A stretch of 40,405 nt of DNA from Clostridiales bacterium (GCA_022508485.1 JAFLVD010000015.1:5218-45622), one strand, 5' to 3'; positions 31,297 through 39,032 are shown, counted from the first letter of the stretch. Notes: a model not told the origin generated them from the sequence alone. Numbers and translations: made by a program.

Positions 31297-31923
31297 TTAT
31301 TTCCTTTTTGTATAATCGTCGCCCGAGAAAGGCGTGTTACAGGTTATTAGACCATTCGGTCTAACCATCCATCCGGTTTTTACTGCAACTCGTCCGCGAT
31401 ACGGCGTATTAAGTACAATCTCTATGGTGATTCTTTGTCCGTATGTATTTAATAATCCCAGCGTATAGTCGCCGGATATATATTTTTCTTTAGCTTGTCT
31501 CTTGTATTCCGATAATAGAAAATCCGAATCATTTATATTGTAACCATAAATATTTTCAAATCTTTTTTCCTTTCCGTTACCGCTATATTCTTCGTTAAAA
31601 ACATAATCCCTAAATTTATTCGATAAAAATCCGGCTTCGACTGCTGTCGGATTCTTTCTGATTTTTTTACAGTGGCAATTATCGTGATGCGGATATTTGG
31701 GAAATGTTTTTTCTCCATCTATAAAATAACATCCACTCATTGTCGTACAATCAAGACAATGACCTTCTGTTGCAGCTTTCCTTCGTTTATCTTCCCTAAC
31801 ATCCTCAGGCCCGTCCGGGATTCCCTCGTGATACCACTGCGCCCAGTCGCCGGAAACGGGTGCCTCGTCAGTTGTGCCGAACAAAAGCTTTGTTTGCTCG
31901 GCGGCGGCGTTTAACTCTTCCAT
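31297..31923 (-). CDS. Toxin-like protein with CxxC/H zinc-type motif and DUF6883-like end, 208 aa
   Basis: Residues about 55-86 hold HCLDC, then C65, HH (79-80) and CHC (83-85), a likely zinc site like that of phage head-associated and polymorphic toxin proteins. Residues 97-205 (NKFRDYVFNEEY, YGYNINDSDFLLSEYKRQ, GRVAVKTGWMVRPNGLITCN) resemble the DUF6883 domain that ends many polymorphic toxins. The start MEELNAAAEQTK at 31923 follows GGAGAGG. The longer frame upstream overlaps the promoter. There is no secretion or LXG/RHS part, so it is a free cassette. Followed after two bases by the immunity-like gene. Toxicity is inferred. Confidence 0.6.
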   Translation of the reverse strand: MEELNAAAEQTKLLFGTTDEAPVSGDWAQWYHEGIPDGPEDVREDKRRKAATEGHCLDCTTMSGCYFIDGEKTFPKYPHHDNCHCKKIRKNPTAVEAGFLSNKFRDYVFNEEYSGNGKEKRFENIYGYNINDSDFLLSEYKRQAKEKYISGDYTLGLLNTYGQRITIEIVLNTPYRGRVAVKTGWMVRPNGLITCNTPFSGDDYTKRK

Positions 31924-31936
31924 TAACCTCTCCTTT

Positions 31937-31965
31937 ATTATATAATATTTTGTAAACCAATTCAA
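31937..31965 (-). promoter_or_regulatory. Promoter of the toxin/immunity pair
   Basis: On the minus strand, TTGAAT (31965-31960), 17-base spacer, TATAAT (31942-31937). The start would lie in or next to the ribosome site, so the overlapping pair TTGCTT/TATTAT a few bases upstream may be used instead. Confidence 0.6.
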
Positions 31966-31995
31966 GCAAAGCTCAATACAAAAAAGACGAAAAAA

Positions 31996-32112
31996 TTACT
32001 CTGTTTCGTCTTCAACGGCGAATATGTCCATTTGTTTTGTTGCATTTGCTAATTTGTCCAACCACGAGTTTACAATATTAATAGTGACAATGGCTTGTCC
32101 ACAAAAAAACAT
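31996..32112 (-). CDS. Small frame upstream of the toxin gene, 38 aa
   Basis: ATG 32112 to TAA 31996 encodes a product that starts MFFCGQAIVTINIVNSWLDK and ends IFAVEDETE. AGGGGA stands eight bases before the ATG, a good ribosome site. It could be a small protein or the rest of a decayed gene. No family is known. Confidence 0.35.
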   Translation of the reverse strand: MFFCGQAIVTINIVNSWLDKLANATKQMDIFAVEDETE

Positions 32113-32210
32113 GCAAAAAATCCCCTAAAAAAACCTTAATGAATGAACATTACGCGACTTCGTGCTTCTCCGGCGATAGCCGACTTCATTTCTATTTTTG
32201 CCGCAAGTTC

Positions 32211-32264
32211 GGACGCTTGCGCAAAGGCAGCCGCGAATCCGCGGCAATCCCTCTACCTCCGCCA
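32211..32264 (+). repeat. tRNA-associated repeat unit, copy 2 behind tRNA-Ser
   Basis: GCTTGCGCAAAGGCAGC, CGCGAATCCGCGG, CAATCCCTCTACCTCCGCCA. The last 20 bases match the tRNA-Ser 3' end at 18 of 20 positions, and CCGCG, AATC, CGCGG forms a hairpin. A terminator follows directly, as after a tRNA, so this may mark the old right end of the tRNA locus. Confidence 0.7.
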
Positions 32265-32266
32265 AG

Positions 32267-32315
32267 AGCAACCTAAAACGAACCACTATTTAGTGTCAAG
32301 TTTAGGTTGCTTTTT
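32267..32315 (+). terminator. Terminator directly after the second tRNA-Ser-like end
   Basis: AGCAACCTAAA at 32267-32277 pairs with TTTAGGTTGCT at 32301-32311, then TTTTTC. It has no gene before it on the plus strand except the tRNA-like remnant. Confidence 0.82.
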
Positions 32316-32404
32316 CTTTTACTTTCAAACGTAAACGACACTTTATGCCGCGAAAGTCGCTTGACGTGAGAAAGGGACGTATTACTTGAATTATAAAAAT
32401 ATTA

Positions 32405-32433
32405 TTGAATAATGCTACAAAATATGTTATATT
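32405..32433 (+). promoter_or_regulatory. Promoter of the acyltransferase gene
   Basis: TTGAAT at 32405-32410, 17-base spacer, TATATT at 32428-32433 with an extended TGT. Confidence 0.7.
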
Positions 32434-32469
32434 ATTACAAAATACTACAAATTCAATAAAGGGCGATTT

Positions 32470-33777
32470 ATGAAAAAAACTACAAATGAAGAGATACGCA
32501 GTTGGAAATTAAAAAAGATTTCGCCGTTTCTTGATTGGATGTTCAGGATTCGCAACACGTTTCGCTACGACATCCCTTTCGGTGTGAAATATATTCGCAA
32601 AACGAATATGAAAAAATACAAAAACGAGCCTATAGTTATTATCGCAAACCATTCTGCACGATACGATTACACGTTTGTAAAAGGGGCTATAGGTAGTCGG
32701 AGATTCAACTTTGTAACTGCGGAAGAAGAATTTCACCGCAAATGCCTTAAAAATATTTTCAAGTTAGGGCATTGCATTCCCAAAAAAGGATTCGTACCCG
32801 ATATTTTTACAATCAAACAGATATTACGTTTGTTCAAAAACTTCAAAAATCCGTGCTTGGCTATCTGCCCGTGCGGTTTGCCTTCGATAAGCGGTGCGCA
32901 GCGCCCTATCGTGCCGGGCACAGGCAAGCTTTTAAAGATGTTGGGGGCACGCGTGTTGCTTGTAAGAGTGCACGGCTCGTATTTGACTTCACCCCGATAT
33001 AATATTGCCGAGCGCCCCGGCTGCGTCGAGGTCGAATTGGAGGAATTCTGTTCGCCCGAGGATTTAATCTGCCTTTCGCCCGAGGAGCTCGACAGCAAGA
33101 TGAACGAGGCGCTATACACCGATGACTACGAGTGGAACAAGGTCAAACAATATTCGTACAAATGCAAGAGTGGCAATTACGCGCAGGATATGGAGCAAAT
33201 TTTGTACAAATGTCCGAAATGCGGCAAAGAATTCACCATGCAAGGGCGCGGAAACATCATTATATGCAAGGAATGCGGCAACGGTGCGACGTTGGACGAT
33301 AAATATAATCTCGTTCCCATTAAAGACAGCGTTATTCCCGTTACTCCTCGCGAATGGTTTGATTGGGAGCGCAGGGAAGTACGACGCGCAGTAAAGGACC
33401 CCGATTTTTGTCTTACCGAACACGCTGTTTTGGGGAAACAACCCGATTACGGCTACGTAAAAGAGGATAATCTGACTGCCTATTCCATCGGCGACGGTAT
33501 GATCCGGTTGGACAAGGATGGATTCAGCTACAAAGGCACGCGCGACGGCAAGCCGTGGGAGCTGTTCATACCACGCCAAGCATTATACACTACGATTATG
33601 AACGACGATTGCAGCTATTTTTGTACGAACGCAAGCGGTGAATTTTTGCAATTCGTGCCCGACAGGTTGAGCAGTCTGCATTGGTCGTTAGCCATCGAAG
33701 AGATTTCACGTGTGTACGACGGAATTTACAAGCACTATCCTTGGTTTGATTACGATGCTGAATGTAAGACAATCTGA
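32470..33777 (+). CDS. PlsC-like acyltransferase with inserted zinc ribbon, 435 aa
   Basis: NHSARYD at about 60-66 is the HX4D motif of glycerolipid acyltransferases, and GHCIPKKGF is near motif II. Where motif III should read FPEGTR the protein has ICPCGLPSISG, so the usual Glu and Arg are absent. A zinc ribbon follows (CPKC at 248-251, CKEC at 266-269), then about 160 residues of an alpha/beta domain unknown to me. No signal peptide is seen, and a peripheral membrane protein is likely. It may acylate a lipid or sugar precursor. It has its own promoter and AAAGGG site and is convergent with the FtsH-like gene. The fused ribbon makes it atypical. Confidence 0.72.
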   Translation: MKKTTNEEIRSWKLKKISPFLDWMFRIRNTFRYDIPFGVKYIRKTNMKKYKNEPIVIIANHSARYDYTFVKGAIGSRRFNFVTAEEEFHRKCLKNIFKLGHCIPKKGFVPDIFTIKQILRLFKNFKNPCLAICPCGLPSISGAQRPIVPGTGKLLKMLGARVLLVRVHGSYLTSPRYNIAERPGCVEVELEEFCSPEDLICLSPEELDSKMNEALYTDDYEWNKVKQYSYKCKSGNYAQDMEQILYKCPKCGKEFTMQGRGNIIICKECGNGATLDDKYNLVPIKDSVIPVTPREWFDWERREVRRAVKDPDFCLTEHAVLGKQPDYGYVKEDNLTAYSIGDGMIRLDKDGFSYKGTRDGKPWELFIPRQALYTTIMNDDCSYFCTNASGEFLQFVPDRLSSLHWSLAIEEISRVYDGIYKHYPWFDYDAECKTI

Positions 33778-33818
33778 CATTTATTCGTTTTAGTTTACAC
33801 CTACTCCGCCAACACAAA

Positions 33819-33838
33819 GGACGCGCATGAGCGCGTCC
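33819..33838. terminator. Hairpin between convergent genes
   Basis: GGACGCGC, loop ATGA, GCGCGTCC. It has ATTTTGCG after it on the plus strand and CTTTGTGTT on the minus strand, so it can serve both genes. TACTCCGCCAA just before it resembles another tRNA end. Confidence 0.62.
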
Positions 33839-33863
33839 ATTTTGCGTAAAAGAGGAATTTAAT

Positions 33864-35135
33864 TTAAGCAGGTAGCCCGACGGTTTTTGCCCGTATTCCC
33901 TTTATTTCGGAATAAACGAGCGTGTCTTTTTCTTGCAGTCTTTTGGCTATTCCGTCCAGAAACGTCCTGTTTTTTATAAGTATTTTTTTTGCCTGTGTAT
34001 AATATCTTTCCATATCCGCGGCAATATGTTCTTCTTTTCTTGTAATCAATGTCTGAGAACTATTTCTTTCTGTCCAATGCCCGAATCCGTAAGCGCAGTA
34101 AGCATCGGTAAATCTTTGCACTATGTCGAAAGCTCTTTGTAAATCGTTATTTACGCCTGTGTCCGTTTCGCCGAACACAATCTCGGTTGCCGCTTTGCCT
34201 GCAAGTATAGCGATAACGCGATTTTCCATGTGCGTTTTGGAAATCCAATAATCGTCGGCAAGGTGAAAGCACGTTAAACCGCCTACCTTGCCCGTGTTTT
34301 TTCTTACCGTTACAAGATCCACGCTACCCTCTTCCAGAATTTCCGCCGCCACGGCGTGGCCTGCCTCATGATATGCAATTCTTTCAAGCACGATCGGATT
34401 ACCGGGCGCACTGCTTTCCGGCGCATTGTATATAACGCGCAGGCACGCTCTTGTTATATCGTCCATGTCGATATATTCTTTATTGGCATAACCTGCGTAT
34501 TGTCCGGCGGTATTGATTACCGTTTCGAGATCTGCGCAGGATTTGCCGCTTAAAAGCCGCGCCACGTCCTCGGCGTTAACTTCGGCAATCGCCTTTTTTG
34601 CTGACAGGTAGTGTTTAACTATCTCTACGGCATCTTGCTTCTCGGGTACGCTTACATTGATTATCGTATCAAATCTGCCCGCGCGAAGAAGTGATTTGGG
34701 CAAATTGCCCGTTCCGTTAGTTGTTGCAAGCACGAAAATGTCTTTATCCTTAACTTCGTCTATACATGACTGCACCGTAACGTATTCCGCTGCGTTTTTG
34801 TGATTGTCGTCCTCGTTTGCAAATTTATCCATATCGTCAAGAAGGATAATCGAAGGAGCGTTCTCTACCGCCTCGTTAAATGTTTTTTTGATTTCATTGA
34901 CAAATTCTCCGTCGGGTTTATTCTTGCGGCATACAAACGCCGGTCTTCCGCTTTCTTTGATAAAGCAGTTCGCCATAAGCGTTTTGCCTACGCCCGGATC
35001 ACCGTCAAGAAGCAGTCCTCCCGATAGTGCAACGCCGAGAGCCTTATATTTTTCTCCGTTTCTAATTATGTCGCAAAGTCTTATAAGTTCCGATTTTATG
35101 TCTTTGTAGCCTATGATTTTATCGAATTCGCTCAT
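33864..35135 (-). CDS. Membrane-less FtsH-like AAA+ metalloprotease, 423 aa
   Basis: The AAA+ part has Walker A GDPGVGKT (45-52), Walker B IILLDDMD (near 96-103) and RAGRFD (151-156). The peptidase part has HEAGH (256-260) and the third zinc ligand Asp in TGVNNDLQRA (331), the M41 layout. FtsH normally has two N-terminal membrane helices and about 600 residues. Here the protein starts at the AAA domain (DKIIGYKDIKSELIRLC), so it is soluble, and it is shortened. It should degrade proteins with ATP in the cytoplasm. It is the last gene of an operon with a beta-CASP nuclease and a Sel1 protein, 19 bases after the nuclease. The partner-dependent role is unknown. Confidence 0.88.
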   Translation of the reverse strand: MSEFDKIIGYKDIKSELIRLCDIIRNGEKYKALGVALSGGLLLDGDPGVGKTLMANCFIKESGRPAFVCRKNKPDGEFVNEIKKTFNEAVENAPSIILLDDMDKFANEDDNHKNAAEYVTVQSCIDEVKDKDIFVLATTNGTGNLPKSLLRAGRFDTIINVSVPEKQDAVEIVKHYLSAKKAIAEVNAEDVARLLSGKSCADLETVINTAGQYAGYANKEYIDMDDITRACLRVIYNAPESSAPGNPIVLERIAYHEAGHAVAAEILEEGSVDLVTVRKNTGKVGGLTCFHLADDYWISKTHMENRVIAILAGKAATEIVFGETDTGVNNDLQRAFDIVQRFTDAYCAYGFGHWTERNSSQTLITRKEEHIAADMERYYTQAKKILIKNRTFLDGIAKRLQEKDTLVYSEIKGIRAKTVGLPA

Positions 35136-35154
35136 TTATTTTTAACCTCTTTTT

Positions 35155-36684
35155 CTATTCGTTTTCAGTCGGGACAGAAGAATGTACAGTGACATATTCA
35201 TCTGCACTTACGGTTTGTTTTAATAGCTCTATATCGTCCGCCGAAGCGTGTCCGCTCGTGTGTAGAGTTTTGATTTTTATGCCCATTTTTTCGACCTCGG
35301 TCAAAAACTCCGCCATTTCCGGACGCTCTTTATATCCGCTCCACACGGAATAAATTAAAATTGCGCCATATAAATCCATCTTTTGGGCAAGCTTTTTTAC
35401 ATATTCGAGCATGGACGGACGTACAAGCATAACAAAGCGGCTGTTTTTCGGGATTTGCCTTAGTCCGCGCTTGTTCTCAAACTCGAAAAACATGTCCTTG
35501 CGCTTGCCACGCAGCACTCTCGGCGTAAAGGCGTAAACGTCCTTAAACACGTCGGGGCGCGGTATTTTGCCGCCTGCCGCACCTGCAATTAAAGCGGCGT
35601 AATTATCTTCGTACAGGATTCTGCCGCTGCGTTTTGCGGCGCGGTACACACTCACAAGTCTGTCTATGTTAGTTGCCGACTGCAACACTAACACCGGTTT
35701 TTCGCTTTGCCGCATAATCCCTACAAGCTTGTCTTCAAGCACACTCTCCGAAAAGCAGGGCTTGCTGTTATCTACATTAGTTCCTTCGCAAATGAGGGTG
35801 TTCACCTTTTTGGGAAGCCGCGCGAGCAATTTCTCCTTGTCTTTTCTGCCGTGAAAGCGGAAGTCACCCGTGTACAAAACGCTTTTCCCTCCTGCTTCGA
35901 ACAACAGCATATAACTGTCAAATGCCGAATGATCGCATAAAAACGGAGTTACTTTTATCTTACCGATATAAAATGATTTATCGTTTCGATAAGTCGTGAT
36001 ATTGCTTGGCATGGCTTGGCCGCGATATTCGTTATTCGCCGCTAAAATGCGATATGCGCCATTTCCTATATAAATGGGACAGTCCTTTTTGTAGCCGATA
36101 AGCCCCGCATGGTCGGCGTGGTAATGCGACACGATTACGGCGTTGTATGGCGTTTTGAGCACGCTCCTTTCCGTATCGCTGAGCTCGTCGCCGCCGTCCA
36201 AAGCTTTGCCTAGCTCCACTAACAGCTTTGTTTCACCGTAGGATATTTCAATAAGGTTTTCGCCGATTTTGTCTTTTCCGCGCAAAACGTTGTATGTTAA
36301 AGCGGGCGCGGCGCTGCTATTTTCATTTTTTTTCGTAAACGCGCTTACGTAGTGTTCGTCACGGCATAATTCAAAATCTTTTATTTCAAACAATTCGATA
36401 AGCTCATGTAAATCGTATTCATCCAAACATTCGTCCGCAAATATGCGGTGTTTGTTTTGATTGGTGTCGTAAAGCACCCTGCCGCGCGGATAGTGATAGC
36501 AATCGGGTGTTTCGCTCGCCCCTCGCACGTCATCCCACTTTTCGTAATGGGAGTAGGGGTAGTCGATAAAACCCAGAGAATTTGCCGCGCTTAATTCATA
36601 CGATTTTACAACCTCGTAAAAATTCCAACCACCCTCGTACTTATCGGGCACCGCCCAAAATATTCCTACCTTAATCATTTTCAT
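35155..36684 (-). CDS. MBL/beta-CASP nuclease-like protein with extra N-terminal domain, 509 aa
   Basis: Residues 1-115 (IKVGIFWAVPDKYEGGWNF, then HYEKWDD, HYPRGRVLYD, CRDEHYV) resemble small stand-alone proteins seen in other bacteria, here fused in front. The metallo-beta-lactamase part has SHYHADHAG (about 186), FLCDHSAFD (about 248) and YTGDFRFHG (about 271). LICEGTN (about 297) and LHTSGHA (about 474) are the motifs of the beta-CASP subfamily, which includes RNase J and CPSF-like enzymes. It probably cuts RNA with zinc. ATG 36684 follows GAAGGAG; a TTG two codons up is unlikely. The start overlaps the Sel1 gene. The fusion and the operon are not known to me. Confidence 0.84.
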   Translation of the reverse strand: MKMIKVGIFWAVPDKYEGGWNFYEVVKSYELSAANSLGFIDYPYSHYEKWDDVRGASETPDCYHYPRGRVLYDTNQNKHRIFADECLDEYDLHELIELFEIKDFELCRDEHYVSAFTKKNENSSAAPALTYNVLRGKDKIGENLIEISYGETKLLVELGKALDGGDELSDTERSVLKTPYNAVIVSHYHADHAGLIGYKKDCPIYIGNGAYRILAANNEYRGQAMPSNITTYRNDKSFYIGKIKVTPFLCDHSAFDSYMLLFEAGGKSVLYTGDFRFHGRKDKEKLLARLPKKVNTLICEGTNVDNSKPCFSESVLEDKLVGIMRQSEKPVLVLQSATNIDRLVSVYRAAKRSGRILYEDNYAALIAGAAGGKIPRPDVFKDVYAFTPRVLRGKRKDMFFEFENKRGLRQIPKNSRFVMLVRPSMLEYVKKLAQKMDLYGAILIYSVWSGYKERPEMAEFLTEVEKMGIKIKTLHTSGHASADDIELLKQTVSADEYVTVHSSVPTENE

Positions 36685-37492
36685 CCGCAATAACTCCTTC
36701 TTTCTTCAATCGTTTCAAATTATTTTTTGCAACTCTATTTCCGCAGTTTGCCGCATCCCTATAACATTCAACGGCTCTGTTTATATCTTTTCTTGTGCCG
36801 TATCCCTTTTCGTAGCACCAGCCCAGATTATTTATCGCCACCACGTCGCCGCGCTCGGCGGCCTTTTGTGTCCAGTAAAATGTCTTTTCGTAATCTCTTT
36901 TTAGGTGCTTGCCCGAAAGATATTCAACTCCGAGGTTACGGCAAGCCGCATCAATCGACCTTTCGGCATATTCTTTCCAGATAGCGATTGCTTTTTCAAC
37001 GTTTTTCTCTGTGCCTATGCCGTCGTAATAACAGTGGGCGAGTGTTACGGCTGCATCGGCGGTGAACTCGGCTTCTTCTGTCAGCTTTATCTTCGAACAG
37101 TCGATTTCCGCAAGCGCCCGTAGCATTTCGTAGGCTTTTTTGTAATCCCTGTTTTTCCCTCGGGCGTCTTTGTAGCAACGTGCCAGTAGGTAGAGCGCTT
37201 GTCCTCTGGATTCACTTTTGCGTTCCGCCGCCTTGCCGTACCAGTAAATCGCTTTTTCGTAATTTCGCGGAATCTTTCTCTTTTCCCCGCCCAAGGCGTA
37301 GTACTCCGCAAGTGCCCACATTTCGTCAAGGTCTCCGGCTCTTGCCCTCTCAGCGGATTGTCGCAGTTGTCTGCCTATCAAATCCGGTGGGCAACATTCC
37401 AAGTCCTTGAAATATTCTTTCGGTGGAAACGCTGCTTGGTCGCCTTTCTCAAAATCTTCCCGTAGTTCTTTAATCCATTCTAATTCTTTCAT
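36671..37492 (-). CDS. Sel1-repeat protein, 273 aa
   Basis: Sel1-type helical pairs are clear: MWALAEYYALGGEKRKIPRN, AIYWYGKAAERKSESRGQAL, AVTLAHCYYDGIGTEKNVEK, ACRNLGVEYLSGKHLKRDYE, AINNLGWCYEKGYGTRKDIN and AVECYRDAANCGNRVAKNNL. Such solenoids bind protein partners and serve as adaptors. There is no signal peptide. A perfect GGAGGTG site and a promoter precede it. The stop overlaps the nuclease start, so it is coupled. It heads the operon Sel1/beta-CASP/FtsH-like and may link nuclease or protease to targets. Confidence 0.9.
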   Translation of the reverse strand: MKELEWIKELREDFEKGDQAAFPPKEYFKDLECCPPDLIGRQLRQSAERARAGDLDEMWALAEYYALGGEKRKIPRNYEKAIYWYGKAAERKSESRGQALYLLARCYKDARGKNRDYKKAYEMLRALAEIDCSKIKLTEEAEFTADAAVTLAHCYYDGIGTEKNVEKAIAIWKEYAERSIDAACRNLGVEYLSGKHLKRDYEKTFYWTQKAAERGDVVAINNLGWCYEKGYGTRKDINRAVECYRDAANCGNRVAKNNLKRLKKEGVIADEND

Positions 37493-37533
37493 TTTACACC
37501 TCCGATTAAATCCGATTACGGCTTGCGCCGCGC

Positions 37534-37561
37534 ATTATATACAAAAACACATTTTTGTCAA
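37534..37561 (-). promoter_or_regulatory. Promoter of the Sel1/beta-CASP/FtsH-like operon
   Basis: On the minus strand, TTGACA (37561-37556), 16-base spacer, TATAAT (37539-37534). Both boxes are perfect. Confidence 0.85.
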
Positions 37562-37631
37562 AAAGTCAAGCGTTTTTACGAAAAAATCAATAATTTCTAT
37601 ATTTATTTTTGCATATTGTAAATTTAAAACG

Positions 37632-37655
37632 AAAGGCGGAGTGTTTCCGCCTTTT
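37632..37655 (-). terminator. Terminator of the PD-(D/E)XK pair
   Basis: AAAGGCGGA, loop GTGT, TTCCGCCTTT. On the minus strand CTTTCGTTTT follows. It lies just after the stop at 37658. Confidence 0.82.
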
Positions 37656-37657
37656 AC

Positions 37658-38575
37658 TTATATAAGCTTTATTCCCGATACTATGATATCGGTTTTTTCA
37701 TATATCCCTTTCAGTTTTTCCTTTGCGCTCTGACATAATGCTGTTATCTCGCCGTCCGCCAACTCAACGATGTCATTGTAATCGGTTCCATTGCCAAAGG
37801 TATAGCACTTTATTTTGTATTCTTCTATAAGTTTAAACGCCCTTTCGTGTCCGAATTCGTATGCTATTTTTGGCACTACTATTGCCGAACCTATCTTATC
37901 ACAATCAAGTGAAAATGTTTTATTGAATTCTTTCAAAAATTCGCTTTGCTCGGGATTGTTGCCGCAAATCTGGTTATAATATGTAATCGCCTCAAGTACT
38001 GCACGCAAAAGCGGTTCGGTGCTGTCGGGAATTTTGTACTCGATTATAACCATTTCTTTTCCTTGCCGCGCGACAATGTCAAGTTCGCCCTTGTGATCGG
38101 GTTTATAGACTTTTTGTTCTCCCTTACGGGCTTTCAACGGTACCTGAAAATCAAGCAGTTCACCCATTACGAGGTTTTTGTTATACTTCAAATTTCTGCA
38201 CTGAATTTTTTCACTTTTCTCACTTGATGTTCCATTGTTTGTTCGGTCCATTTGGAAAATATCGCGCTTTCGTTCGGTAGGCAAGATTTTGTCCAAAGCT
38301 ATTTTATCCAACCACTCTTTCACGAGATATTCCTGCCAAAGCCCTGCGTTTACAATATAATCCTCGTCAATTCCTGCATATTTTGCTTTTGCATAGTCGG
38401 GAATATGCTTGTACAACGTATCTGCTTGTTTTTCTGAGAATCTCTCGATAAATTTCTGCGCCTCTTTCCGCGTGGCGGCACTATTACTCTTTTTCTTGTT
38501 ATCAAAACTATTATTTATTTGGTTGATTCTCTTGCTGATTTTATCAGCTAAAGTATCGCTCTTTTTGTATGCCAT
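37658..38575 (-). CDS. PD-(D/E)XK nuclease-like protein, 305 aa
   Basis: GELDIVARQGKEMVIIEYKI places Asp 166, Glu 179 and Lys 181 in the D-x(n)-ExK core of this nuclease superfamily. A QEYLVKEWLD segment about 80 residues earlier may supply the first acid. The N-terminal 60 residues are a charged helix (SKRINQINNSFDNKKKSNSA), and the C-terminal part a further alpha/beta domain. It may act as a restriction- or repair-type nuclease or in an abortive defence. It follows a 128-residue gene after one base and shares its promoter. No methylase is near. The exact family is not clear to me. Confidence 0.72.
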   Translation of the reverse strand: MAYKKSDTLADKISKRINQINNSFDNKKKSNSAATRKEAQKFIERFSEKQADTLYKHIPDYAKAKYAGIDEDYIVNAGLWQEYLVKEWLDKIALDKILPTERKRDIFQMDRTNNGTSSEKSEKIQCRNLKYNKNLVMGELLDFQVPLKARKGEQKVYKPDHKGELDIVARQGKEMVIIEYKIPDSTEPLLRAVLEAITYYNQICGNNPEQSEFLKEFNKTFSLDCDKIGSAIVVPKIAYEFGHERAFKLIEEYKIKCYTFGNGTDYNDIVELADGEITALCQSAKEKLKGIYEKTDIIVSGIKLI

Positions 38576-38576
38576 T

Positions 38577-38963
38577 TTATCTCTCCTTTTTTATAAAATA
38601 ACTGGCGGTTTTGATGCCTGTATTTTCGTCGTTAAACCAGCTCTGTTCGGATTCGTAACCTCCGTAGATAAACTTGTACAAATACCCGAAGCATGCGCCG
38701 ATACCGCGCTTTTGAACGGGGGTCATTTTCTTGTCGAACACATTTCTTTTAAGATATTCGCGCTCGCAGAGAACAAACGATTTAAGCGGCGGCACGGCGA
38801 GCACGTCGTTTGCGAATTTAATATGCGAAAGCAGCTCTTCGTCTTTCAGTAAATCCAAAAAGAGCAAATAATACTCGCGCCCTTCGCCGAGCACGAATTT
38901 TTCCGTACCCTTATACGTTTTCAAAAAATCTTCTTCGTTCCAATTCATGCCTGTAATTTCCAT
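38577..38963 (-). CDS. Partner of the PD-(D/E)XK gene, unknown, 128 aa
   Basis: I do not recognise it. The product is a soluble helical protein (YYLLFLDLLKDEELLSHIKF, MTPVQKRGIGACFGYLYKFI) without motifs of an enzyme. It starts at ATG 38963, or less likely at ATG 38948; neither has a good ribosome site and the leader is only about 14 bases. It stops one base before the nuclease-like gene, so the two are one operon. It may be a specificity or inhibitor subunit, which is a guess from context. Confidence 0.6.
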   Translation of the reverse strand: MEITGMNWNEEDFLKTYKGTEKFVLGEGREYYLLFLDLLKDEELLSHIKFANDVLAVPPLKSFVLCEREYLKRNVFDKKMTPVQKRGIGACFGYLYKFIYGGYESEQSWFNDENTGIKTASYFIKKER

Positions 38964-38983
38964 ATTGAATATTCTATATTGAT

Positions 38984-39012
38984 ATAATACGCTTATTTAA
39001 CACATTTGTCAA
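38984..39012 (-). promoter_or_regulatory. Promoter of the PD-(D/E)XK pair
   Basis: On the minus strand, TTGACA (39012-39007), 17-base spacer, TATTAT (38989-38984). Confidence 0.82.
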
Positions 39013-39032
39013 GCATTTTTTTCTTATACAAA

